Shown in pieces: positions 1 to 6,104 of a stretch of DNA of 11,853 nt. The first letter of the stretch is position 1. Each line of letters begins with the position of its first letter. This stretch comes from Candidatus Gastranaerophilales bacterium. Lineage in GTDB: Bacteria; Cyanobacteriota; Vampirovibrionia; Gastranaerophilales; Gastranaerophilaceae. The stretch covers positions 1 through 11,853 of the forward strand of contig CANQZO010000034.1 in assembly GCA_947628355.1 (NCBI GenBank), in the 5' to 3' direction. The position numbers and the translations under genes were made by a program. Under the pieces are notes generated by a model. It was not told where the DNA came from, did no database searches, and was given only the letters and a program-made list of their open reading frames with translations.

Positions 1-282
1 CTCTACGGGCCCTGCAACTGCTATCCCCGCATTGTTTATTAAAACGTCAAGTTTATCCGTATTTTTAATTATAAACCAGAATGCCTTATCAATACTTGAT
101 GATTTTGTAACATCAATATAAACCCCTGTTATATTTTTATTCAGCTTTTCAAGTTGAATTTTATCAGACTTTTTTCTGACTCCCGCAAAAACTTTATGCC
201 CTTTTTCTGCAAGAGTCTTTGCTATCTGCCTGCCTATCCCCGATGAAGCCCCCGTTATTAATATTGTTTGTTGTTTTTTCAT
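1..282 (-). CDS. Short-chain dehydrogenase/reductase (SDR), N-terminal part
   Basis: Partial gene; 94 codons are present and the rest lies beyond the left edge. The translation starts MKKQQTILITGASSGIGR, with the SDR dinucleotide-binding motif TGASSGIG at residues 10-17, an acidic-valine pair (D57-V58) where the adenine ring usually sits, and the NNAG motif at 83-86. This is a classical Rossmann-fold NAD(P)-dependent oxidoreductase. A basic residue after the second strand (R36) leans toward NADP(H), which is inference. The substrate cannot be told because the Ser-Tyr-Lys catalytic region is missing. The start at 282 is the first ATG before the motif. There is no convincing Shine-Dalgarno upstream, only an A/G-rich run. 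It is divergent from yraN, with 39 bases between the two start codons, so the two promoters must overlap. Confidence 0.9.
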   Translation of the reverse strand, partial: MKKQQTILITGASSGIGRQIAKTLAEKGHKVFAGVRKKSDKIQLEKLNKNITGVYIDVTKSSSIDKAFWFIIKNTDKLDVLINNAGIAVAGPVE

Positions 283-306
283 AAACTTATTCTTATCACA
301 AAATTT

Positions 307-315
307 TGCTATAAT
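307..315 (+). promoter_or_regulatory. Extended -10 promoter of yraN
   Basis: TGCTATAAT is a perfect TATAAT hexamer (310-315) preceded by the TGn extension. The A of the ATG at 322 lies seven bases after the last base of the hexamer, which is where transcription normally starts. No Shine-Dalgarno lies between, so the mRNA is predicted to be leaderless. The -35 region is weak (TTATTC at 287-292), as is common with extended -10 promoters. Confidence 0.6.
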
Positions 316-321
316 CAATTT

Positions 322-687
322 ATGACACTAAAAAATAATTTTACCATAGGACGCAAGGGCGAATTAATTGCGTCGGATTATCTTATAAAACGCGGTTATA
401 AAATAATACAAACAAATTGGCATTACTCTAAAAACGCTGAAATAGATATTATTGCCGAAGAAAATAACTGTCTGGTTTTTGTTGAAGTAAAAACAAGGAC
501 AAATTTAAACTACGGTCACCCGTTTGAAGCCATAAGCAAAGCTAAAGTTCAAAAAATACATTCGGCAATTTTAGCGTATCTTTCTCAATCAGATAAAAAG
601 TACGCTTCATACCGCTTTGACGGAATTGCAATTATCGGATTAAATAATCCTAAAATTGAACACTTGAAAAATTTAGGGCAATATTAG
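322..687 (+). CDS. yraN: YraN/UPF0102 family nuclease-like protein
   Basis: 121-residue protein of the UPF0102 (YraN) family, which has a restriction-endonuclease-like fold; its cellular role is not settled. Family landmarks are in order: GRKGE near the N-terminus (E14), the EID motif at 40-42, and VEVKTR at 54-59, where E55 and K57 match the acidic/lysine core of PD-(D/E)xK enzymes. Length fits the family (about 115-130). The usual arginine and glycine before EID are replaced (NWHYSKNAEID), a mild deviation. The ATG at 322 is preferred over an in-frame upstream start at 268, which would place a hydrophobic tail before the conserved domain and overlap the divergent SDR gene. Its TAG stop interlocks with the surE stop. 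Confidence 0.88.
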   Translation: MTLKNNFTIGRKGELIASDYLIKRGYKIIQTNWHYSKNAEIDIIAEENNCLVFVEVKTRTNLNYGHPFEAISKAKVQKIHSAILAYLSQSDKKYASYRFDGIAIIGLNNPKIEHLKNLGQY

Positions 688-1475
688 CACCAATCAGCCA
701 AATCACCGCAGCATAATACTTTTTCAAGTTCGGGGATAACATCCGATAACGTCATTTCAAATGTTATAGGTGTAATTGATACTTTATTCCATCTTAGTGC
801 ATTTATATCGGAATCATCATTTTCACACTGTTTTATTAATTCGCCTGCCATCCAGTAATAAACTTTTCCTCTTGGGTCAACTCTTTTATCGTATTCATCC
901 GTGAACATTTTTCCGCCGAGTCTTGTTATTGCAACTCCCGCCAAATCATCAGGCATTAACCCCGGTACATTTATGTTTAATATTGATTTTTTGGGGAAAT
1001 TAAATTCTTTTACTTTATGAACAAATTTTGCCATAAAACAAGCTACATTTTTAAATAATTCAGGTTCACAAGACATACTTGCAAGTGATACGGCAATACT
1101 CGGATACCCCATCATAGCACCTTCCATTGCACAGCTTACCGTTCCGGAATATAAAATGTCACTGCCCAAATTCGGCCCATGGTTTATTCCCGATATAATT
1201 AAATCGGGCTTTTCATCATCATTAAGTATTGCATTAATACCAATTTTTACACAGTCACCCGGAGTTCCGCTTGTCACCCATATTCTTTTTGCGCCGAATT
1301 TTGACTCCAATTCCCCAACTCTTATAGGAGTATGAAGCGTAAGTGAATGCCCCGCCGCACTTCTTTCCCTGTCGGGCGCTATAACATATACATCATGTTC
1401 CTTGCTTAATTCTATGGTCAGAGCTTTTATTCCCTCTGCCATAACTCCGTCATCGTTTGATAATAATATCTTCAT
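684..1475 (-). CDS. surE: 5'/3'-nucleotidase SurE
   Basis: 263-residue SurE family nucleotidase, a divalent-metal phosphatase that acts on nucleoside 5'- and 3'-monophosphates and, in some species, short polyphosphate; cytoplasmic. The N-terminal MKILLSNDDG carries the metal-binding pair D8-D9. ERSAAGHS (36-44) supplies S39. SGINHGPNLGSDILYSGTV, starting near residue 95, is the family signature with metal ligand N98. Length is normal (about 250-265). An AAGGGG run about six bases before the ATG is a good ribosome-binding site. It is the last gene of the aro unit, 27 bases after the aroB stop. The cell-level link to the shikimate genes is unclear and is probably only co-transcription. There is no terminator, because its TAA overlaps the yraN TAG. 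Confidence 0.95.
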   Translation of the reverse strand: MKILLSNDDGVMAEGIKALTIELSKEHDVYVIAPDRERSAAGHSLTLHTPIRVGELESKFGAKRIWVTSGTPGDCVKIGINAILNDDEKPDLIISGINHGPNLGSDILYSGTVSCAMEGAMMGYPSIAVSLASMSCEPELFKNVACFMAKFVHKVKEFNFPKKSILNINVPGLMPDDLAGVAITRLGGKMFTDEYDKRVDPRGKVYYWMAGELIKQCENDDSDINALRWNKVSITPITFEMTLSDVIPELEKVLCCGDLADWC

Positions 1476-1502
1476 ATAAACCCCTTTTTCTGTGTATATT
1501 TT

Positions 1503-2588
1503 CTAAATGCCCGATAATATATTTTTTTTATCAATATTATCTCTTATTTCAACTGATTTTTCTCCGTTTGGCAGAATAATCTTTAACCGGCCCTCCGTAA
1601 CCTTTTTATCGCCCCGCATTATATTATAAAATAATTCTTTATCAAAAACTTCCCTCATTTCAATTAAAAGTCCGTAACTTCTTAACAGATTAACAGAGCG
1701 CTCATAATATTCTTTTGTAACGGTACTCAATTTTAACGCTAAATCAAAAACCATTTTTATTCCGATTGAAACAGCCTCGCCATGAGTATATTTTTTGTAA
1801 TCAGTTATATTTTCTATTGCATGAGCATAAGTATGTCCTAAATTTAAAATAGCTCTTAACCCTTGTTCTTTTTCATCCGCATTAACCACGGCACTTTTTA
1901 ATGAACAGCATATTTTAATTAATTCACAAAGAGTTTTATCATCTCTTTTTAATATGTTTTCGCGATTATTTTCCAAGAATTCAAGAAAATTATATTTTTC
2001 GCCCGCTCCGCAGTTATTTTCCATAAAGGCATATTTTAAAACTTCTCCGAGCCCCGTTTTATACTGCCTTTCATCCAAAGTTTTTAAAACTGCCGTATCA
2101 GATATAACTGCTTTAGGCTGATAAAAAGCGCCGAGCATATTTTTACCCAGCCTGTGATTGACAGCAACTTTTCCGCCTACGGATGAGTCAACCTGCGCTA
2201 ATAGAGTAGTCGGGATTTGTATAAAATCTGTTCCCCTGCGGTATATGGAAGCGGCAAATCCCGCCATATCACCTATGACTCCCCCGCCTAAGGCTATTAT
2301 TGCGTCAGTGCGCTCAAGTTTCATTTCAAGCGCTTTATCCGTAATTTTAATTAAAGTTTCCATGTTTTTATATATTTCGCCGTCAGCAAGAACAATAAAT
2401 TCAGAATTATCAAAACATAAAAATTTTCCGTACAAAGGATAAACAGTTTCATTTGTAACTATTAATATTTTTTTAGCCTTTGTATGTTTTAAAATAAACT
2501 CCCTTGCGCTTTTAAGCAAATTTTCACCGATGTATATCGGATATGAATATTCGTTTTTTGCGCTTATTTTTACATCAAGTTTATCCAT
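1503..2588 (-). CDS. aroB: 3-dehydroquinate synthase
   Basis: 361-residue NAD-dependent, metal-dependent enzyme that cyclises DAHP (3-deoxy-D-arabino-heptulosonate 7-phosphate) to 3-dehydroquinate, the second step of the shikimate pathway. The NAD-binding GGGVIGDMAGF lies at 101-111, followed by RRGTDFIQIPTTLLAQVDSS and the substrate-binding GGKVAVNH region at 138-145. Expected metal ligands are present: E182 in LGEVLKYAF, H252 in LNLGHTYAHAIE, and H269 in THGEAVSIG. Length is typical (about 355-365). The ATG at 2588 lies within the 3' end of aroK, an eight-base overlap, so its translation is probably coupled to that of aroK. Confidence 0.96.
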   Translation of the reverse strand: MDKLDVKISAKNEYSYPIYIGENLLKSAREFILKHTKAKKILIVTNETVYPLYGKFLCFDNSEFIVLADGEIYKNMETLIKITDKALEMKLERTDAIIALGGGVIGDMAGFAASIYRRGTDFIQIPTTLLAQVDSSVGGKVAVNHRLGKNMLGAFYQPKAVISDTAVLKTLDERQYKTGLGEVLKYAFMENNCGAGEKYNFLEFLENNRENILKRDDKTLCELIKICCSLKSAVVNADEKEQGLRAILNLGHTYAHAIENITDYKKYTHGEAVSIGIKMVFDLALKLSTVTKEYYERSVNLLRSYGLLIEMREVFDKELFYNIMRGDKKVTEGRLKIILPNGEKSVEIRDNIDKKNILSGI

Positions 2589-3204
2589 TATTTATTCCCG
2601 TTAAAATTTCATTTACTGTATCATCTATGGTTTTATCTGTCGTATTAATTACCAAATGAGCTTGATTATATTTGACTTCGCGTTCATTTAATAAATTACT
2701 CAGTTTTATTTTAACATCATTCAAATTTAAAAGCGGACGCTCGTTATTATTTTTTACACGCTCATATAATGTATTTATATCAGATTTTAAATATATTACA
2801 AAGGACTTTTCCCTAAGCAGATTAATATTTTCATCGCGAAGAACAATACCTCCGCCCGTTGAAATTATTAAATTAGAACTGTCTAATCCGGTGTCGCACT
2901 TTGCCGCCGACTCATCGTCGCCGTACAAGTGCTCACTTTTTAAAGTTGCCACTCCAAAATTTCGCTCACTTTCCTTATCGCGAAATTTTCTCGGACAGTC
3001 TAACAAATCATTTAAAACTTTTGTCTCAAGATTTCTGAAGTATTCCTCTCCGAACCGCTCAAAAATTCTATTTATGCTCGTTTTTTCAAGTTTAACTATA
3101 ATTTCATCGATATCAATATAATCAAATCCGATTAGTTTTTCTGCTAATAACTTTCCGATTGTAGATTTTCCCGCTCCCGGCATGCCTATTAAAGATATAT
3201 TCAT
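2581..3204 (-). CDS. aroK: Shikimate kinase with an in-frame insertion
   Basis: Phosphorylates shikimate to shikimate 3-phosphate with ATP, fifth step of the shikimate pathway. Walker A GMPGAGKST is at 7-15, the substrate-binding acidic residues are in DYIDIDE (28-34), FR at 56-57 supplies the conserved arginine, STGGG is at 115-119, the lid arginine R156 is in ERPLLN, and R175 is in NEREVKY. The protein is 207 residues, against about 170 usual. The excess is a block of about 40 residues at 70-110, between the helix after FRNLE and the strand leading to STGGG. Remove it and the length is canonical. All catalytic residues lie outside the block, so the enzyme is probably still active. The ATG at 3204 is three bases after the aroC stop, with AAAGG overlapping the end of aroC as ribosome-binding site. 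Confidence 0.94.
   Translation of the reverse strand: MNISLIGMPGAGKSTIGKLLAEKLIGFDYIDIDEIIVKLEKTSINRIFERFGEEYFRNLETKVLNDLLDCPRKFRDKESERNFGVATLKSEHLYGDDESAAKCDTGLDSSNLIISTGGGIVLRDENINLLREKSFVIYLKSDINTLYERVKNNNERPLLNLNDVKIKLSNLLNEREVKYNQAHLVINTTDKTIDDTVNEILTGINNG
2875..2997 (-). mobile_element. Candidate palindromic element inserted in frame inside aroK
   Basis: Encodes residues about 70-110 of AroK, which have no counterpart in standard shikimate kinases (E. coli AroK has about 19 residues between FR and TGGG; this protein has 58). Over 2881-2997 the block has 56 G/C in 117 bases (48%), clearly above the flanking gene. It contains a perfect 10-bp inverted repeat, AAAATTTCGC (2956-2965) and GCGAAATTTT (2980-2989), with a 14-base loop. 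A second, imperfect palindrome has arms GCACTT and AAGTGC around a CGAC/GTCG core (about 2896-2932). GCTCACTTT occurs twice, 33 bases apart (2931, 2964). The boundaries are estimates from family alignment by eye. That it is mobile is inference: only one copy is visible in the window. Confidence 0.6.
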
Positions 3205-3207
3205 AAA

Positions 3208-4389
3208 CTACCTTTCGGAAATTCTTTTAACGTAAAAATCATAACTGTTTTTCATTTCAAAAATACTGTCATGCGAAAACTTTTCAAGCATGGCATTAGC
3301 AAGAACAACTGCGCACATAGCATCAGCGACAACAGCGCATGCGCTCACAGCGCAAGTATCCGAGCGCTCAAAATGAGCTTTTACGCTTTCTTTTTTATCA
3401 ACAGCAACTGAATTTAACGGTTTAAGCATAGTAGGTATTGCTTTCATTGCGGCAGTAATAACAACATCTTCACCGTTTGTCATACCTCCCTCTATTCCGC
3501 CTGCATTATTGGTTTTTCTGTAATAATGACCGCTTTCATCAATAAAAATTTCATCATGAGTATTAAATCCGCTTATATTTGCACAATTTTTTCCCAATCC
3601 TATTTCAACCGATTTAACGGCAGGAATACTCATAACAGCTTGTGCAAGCTGGCCGTCGAGTTTCCTGTCCCACTGAACATGAGAACCTAAACCAACAGGC
3701 AAGCCTCTAAATACTACTTTAACAAGCCCGCCCAATGTGTCGCCATCATTTTTAGCTCTGTCAATTTCGGCTTTCATTTTATCTTCGGCAGTCTTATCCA
3801 AACACCTTAACTCTGAATTTTCTATAATATCCGAATATTCAAAGGGATTATTAACTTCATTTGCTCCCACATTGCCTATTTGAGAAACATAAGAAACAGA
3901 AGATATATTAAACTCTTTTAAAATCAACTTTGCAACAGCACCGACGGCAACTCTAACTGCGGTTTCTCTCGCGCTTGAACGCTCTAATATATTTCTTACA
4001 TCATCATGATTATACTTTAGCGCGCCCGCATAATCCGCATGCCCGGGACGCACATTTTTAATAGTTTTTTCATTAATTAATTTTATATTTTCATCACTTT
4101 GCTCAACAGCTGTAACAGACATGGGAACTTTCCAATTTTCCCAATCTTTATTTTTTATTGCAACAGCAATAGGCGCGCCTGTAGAATAACCGAAACGAAC
4201 ACCCGATAAAATTTCAGCCGTATCTTTTTCAATATTCATTCTTCCGCCGCGTCCATAGCCTTTTTGGCGTTTTGCCAGCTCTGAATTTATAAAATCAATG
4301 TCAATGTTAACTCCCGCGGGAACTCCCTCAATTATTGCATTTAAACAATGTCCGTGCGATTCTCCCGAAGTTAAGAACCTAAATATCAT
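3208..4389 (-). CDS. aroC: Chorismate synthase
   Basis: 393-residue FMN-dependent enzyme that converts EPSP (5-enolpyruvylshikimate 3-phosphate) to chorismate, the last shikimate step. SGESHGH (8-14) carries the conserved histidine H12. RQKGYGRGGRM (41-51) binds phosphate groups. RPGHADYAGALKY and SSARETAVR are family signatures. HYYRKTNNAGGIEGGMTNGE is the C-terminal signature around the active site. Length is close to the longer (about 390-residue) class. It is first in the unit aroC-aroK-aroB-surE. Needs reduced flavin; no reductase is encoded nearby, although a ferredoxin gene lies about 3 kb away on the other strand (no link shown). AGGT about five bases before the ATG is a modest Shine-Dalgarno. 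Confidence 0.96.
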   Translation of the reverse strand: MIFRFLTSGESHGHCLNAIIEGVPAGVNIDIDFINSELAKRQKGYGRGGRMNIEKDTAEILSGVRFGYSTGAPIAVAIKNKDWENWKVPMSVTAVEQSDENIKLINEKTIKNVRPGHADYAGALKYNHDDVRNILERSSARETAVRVAVGAVAKLILKEFNISSVSYVSQIGNVGANEVNNPFEYSDIIENSELRCLDKTAEDKMKAEIDRAKNDGDTLGGLVKVVFRGLPVGLGSHVQWDRKLDGQLAQAVMSIPAVKSVEIGLGKNCANISGFNTHDEIFIDESGHYYRKTNNAGGIEGGMTNGEDVVITAAMKAIPTMLKPLNSVAVDKKESVKAHFERSDTCAVSACAVVADAMCAVVLANAMLEKFSHDSIFEMKNSYDFYVKRISER

Positions 4390-4413
4390 AATTTACCTGC
4401 TTTCATTGTTTTT

Positions 4414-4422
4414 ATTATATCA
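4414..4422 (-). promoter_or_regulatory. Extended -10 promoter of the aroC-aroK-aroB-surE unit
   Basis: On the minus strand, TGATATAAT is a perfect TATAAT (4419 down to 4414) with the TGn extension. Predicted transcription start is near 4407, giving a leader of about 18 bases that holds the AGGT ribosome-binding site. No good -35 hexamer is seen. Confidence 0.6.
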
Positions 4423-4517
4423 AAGTTTAAAAATAAAGCATGAACTCATGCCTGTAACATTAAAAAAATTGCTACTTTTTTAGTAAATAAATAAAACTCT
4501 TGCAATTATTGAACATG

Positions 4518-4551
4518 AAAGTGTCAAGAGGAAAATAACAAAAAGTGTCAA
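4518..4551. repeat. Two direct copies of AAAGTGTCAA, 24 bases apart
   Basis: AAAGTGTCAA occurs at 4518-4527 and 4542-4551, between the divergent aroC and ncRNA/deoB promoters. Read on the minus strand each copy is TTGACACTTT, which contains the -35 consensus TTGACA, but no -10 lies at a proper distance from either copy. It could be a tandem operator for a regulator of aroC or of the downstream RNA, or coincidence. Confidence 0.3.
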
Positions 4552-4562
4552 AAAAACATTTA

Positions 4563-4590
4563 TTAACGATTGTAAAATCTGTTTTAAAAT
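4563..4590 (+). promoter_or_regulatory. Putative promoter of the candidate RNA
   Basis: TTAACG (4563-4568), a 16-base spacer, and TAAAAT (4585-4590). Both hexamers are imperfect. Predicted start is near 4597. It is the only reasonable promoter upstream of the terminated transcript described next. Confidence 0.4.
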
Positions 4591-4596
4591 ACGGCG

Positions 4597-4834
4597 AGTA
4601 GGGGCATGGTCAATTGTAAAAAATGATTAAATTTTGTTTCCTTGCAGGAGAAAAATATAAGTTTTAAGATAATAAAACAAACGAGGGGATATGATATATA
4701 CAAAGGGGAAGGAGTGATGGCTTAACTTCTTAAGGGGAGTGGAGAATACAAAAGTTAGACATTAATTTTAAAAAAAATTTAATCGGAGTGAGATTGGGGA
4801 TTAGTTAAAAAGTTCTGAAAACAGAACTTTTTTT
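4597..4834 (+). ncRNA. Candidate structured RNA or deoB leader, family unknown
   Basis: About 240 bases with no credible reading frame, a putative promoter before it and a strong intrinsic terminator at its end. GATTAAATTTT (4625-4635) is a perfect 11-base complement of AAAATTTAATC (4774-4784). After one mismatch the pairing continues for three more A-U pairs, closing a domain of about 130 bases. Inside are a hairpin GTTTTA/TAAAAC (4661-4678), CTTAA-CTTC-TTAAG (4721-4734) and a small stem around CCTTGCAGG (4640-4648). The plus strand is G-rich and C-poor, with GGGG tracts near 4601, 4684, 4705, 4734 and 4796. The 3' arm could alternatively pair locally with ATTAATTTT (4761-4769), so two competing folds are possible. 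It could be a free small RNA or an attenuating leader of deoB. I could not match it to 6S RNA, SRP RNA, tmRNA, RNase P or a known riboswitch. Confidence 0.45.
4807..4834 (+). terminator. Intrinsic terminator upstream of deoB
   Basis: AAAAAGTTCTG (4807-4817), loop AAAA, CAGAACTTTTT (4822-4832), then T to 4834. This is a perfect 11-bp stem followed by a U-tract, a textbook Rho-independent terminator. It lies 37 bases before the deoB start, so upstream transcription ends before deoB unless read-through is regulated. Confidence 0.88.
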
Positions 4835-4845
4835 GTTATATGGAG

Positions 4846-4851
4846 TATAAT
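4846..4851 (+). promoter_or_regulatory. -10 element of deoB
   Basis: Perfect TATAAT immediately after the terminator. Predicted start is near 4858, with the strong ribosome-binding site AGGAGTG (4861-4867) close behind and the ATG at 4872. No clear -35 is visible, because the region it would occupy is the 3' arm of the terminator hairpin. Confidence 0.5.
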
Positions 4852-4871
4852 GAACTCATTAGGAGTGAAAT

Positions 4872-6053
4872 ATGAAAAGAGCAATTGTAATAGTTATAGA
4901 TTCAATGGGGATAGGCGCAATGCCTGACCACGAACAATATATGGACAGCGCGGAATGCAATACTTTATGTAATGTCGCAAAATCGGTAAACGGGCTTAAC
5001 TGCCCCAATTTTTATAAACTCGGACTCGGCAACCTTGCTGATGTTATGGGTATAGAGGAAAATCCCAACCCTATTGCTCAATACGGAATTATGAAAGAAA
5101 AATCCCAAGGAAAAGACACAACGACAGGTCACTGGGAGATGATGGGGTTAATTTTGGAAAAACCATTTAAAGTGTATCCAAACGGTTTTCCCACGGAATT
5201 AATTGAAAAATTTATTAAACTTACCGATTGCGGGGGAGTGCTGGCAAACTATCCCGCCTCCGGAACTAAAGTTATTGAAGATTTCCGCATTGAACATGAA
5301 AAAACAAAATACCCGATAATTTATACAAGTGCGGACAGTGTTTTTCAAATTGCCGCTGATATTGATGTAATTCCGCTTGAAACATTATATAAATACTGTG
5401 AAATTGCAAGAAGTATATTAACTGATGAATATAACGTATCAAGAGTAATAGCCCGCCCTTATCACTTGGAAAACGGGAAACCCGTCAGAATAGGCGCAAA
5501 AAGGAGAGATTACTCGGTTGAACCTTTTAAAGACTCTGCTTGTGATATTATTCTTAAAAATAACGGAGCAGTTCTTGGTATAGGTAAAATTGAAGATATA
5601 TTCGTCGGCAAGGGCATATCTCATGCCGTTCATACGGGCGGAAATACGGAAGGGCTTGAGCTTACGCTTAAAGCCGTAAAAAACGAACTGAATCTTAATG
5701 AAATAAAAACAAAAAGATACAATATAGACTCTTTTGATAAACAATTTATATTTACAAACCTTGTAGATACTGATATGCTCTACGGACATAGGAATGATTA
5801 TAAAGGCTATGCTAAAGCCATTGAAGAAATAGACGCTTTCCTTCCAAATATAATGAATGCCATGACAGAGGAGGACTTATTAATTATAACGGCAGACCAC
5901 GGTTGTGACCCAACTGTTAAAGGAACGGATCATACGCGCGAGCAGGTGCCTTTAATTGTTTATTCCAAACATATTAAACCGGAAAGATTAGAGGATATTA
6001 ACTCTTTTGATTATATTTCAACAAGAATATTAAATTGGCTGAATATCAAATAA
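4872..6053 (+). CDS. deoB: Phosphopentomutase
   Basis: 393-residue phosphopentomutase of the alkaline phosphatase superfamily. It interconverts (deoxy)ribose 1-phosphate and 5-phosphate, linking nucleoside salvage to pentose metabolism; cytoplasmic and Mn-dependent. IVIVIDSMGIG (5-15) has metal ligand D10. KDTTTGHWEMMG (81-92) contains the threonine that is phosphorylated (T85, aligned with the Bacillus cereus enzyme). VDTDMLYGHRND gives D301 and H306. TADHGCDPT gives D342 and H343, and DHTREQVPL gives H354. Length is normal. A perfect AGGAGTG four bases before the ATG fixes the start. No other nucleoside-salvage gene (deoA, deoC, deoD) is adjacent. The upstream candidate RNA and terminator may regulate it. 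Confidence 0.96.
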   Translation: MKRAIVIVIDSMGIGAMPDHEQYMDSAECNTLCNVAKSVNGLNCPNFYKLGLGNLADVMGIEENPNPIAQYGIMKEKSQGKDTTTGHWEMMGLILEKPFKVYPNGFPTELIEKFIKLTDCGGVLANYPASGTKVIEDFRIEHEKTKYPIIYTSADSVFQIAADIDVIPLETLYKYCEIARSILTDEYNVSRVIARPYHLENGKPVRIGAKRRDYSVEPFKDSACDIILKNNGAVLGIGKIEDIFVGKGISHAVHTGGNTEGLELTLKAVKNELNLNEIKTKRYNIDSFDKQFIFTNLVDTDMLYGHRNDYKGYAKAIEEIDAFLPNIMNAMTEEDLLIITADHGCDPTVKGTDHTREQVPLIVYSKHIKPERLEDINSFDYISTRILNWLNIK

Positions 6054-6076
6054 AACGCTTGACTTTACACACTCGT

Positions 6077-6082
6077 TATAAT
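6077..6082 (+). promoter_or_regulatory. -10 element of nadA
   Basis: Perfect TATAAT in the 51-base gap between deoB and nadA, with no good -35 at 16-18 bases. A TTGACT at 6059-6064 is too close to pair with it. Predicted start is near 6089, leaving an AAGG ribosome-binding site (6095-6098) before the ATG at 6105. It suggests nadA can be transcribed apart from deoB. Confidence 0.4.
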
Positions 6083-6104
6083 TAAATATACAAAAAGGCA
6101 GACT

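Noticed and set aside
268..321. Upstream in-frame start for yraN
   Set aside because: It would add a hydrophobic 18-residue tail absent from the family, overlap the divergent SDR start codon and contain the TGCTATAAT promoter element.
2158..2442. Open frame on the plus strand opposite aroB
   Set aside because: Shadow of aroB; no independent evidence of coding.
2672..3121. Long open frame on the plus strand opposite aroK
   Set aside because: Antisense to a clear enzyme gene; no ribosome-binding site and no family resemblance. It is open mostly because of the composition of the opposite strand.
4691..4726. Tiny reading frames in the candidate RNA (eight codons from 4691, then ATG GCT TAA at 4717)
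   Set aside because: The second is preceded by a strong SD and overlaps the first stop, but they are too short to support as genes and no sequence constraint can be judged from one genome.
4597..4834. Identification of the candidate RNA as 6S RNA, SRP RNA, tmRNA or RNase P RNA
   Set aside because: No SRP GGAAG/GCAGC core, no tRNA-like end or tag frame for tmRNA, no RNase P conserved blocks, and the two ends do not pair as in 6S RNA.
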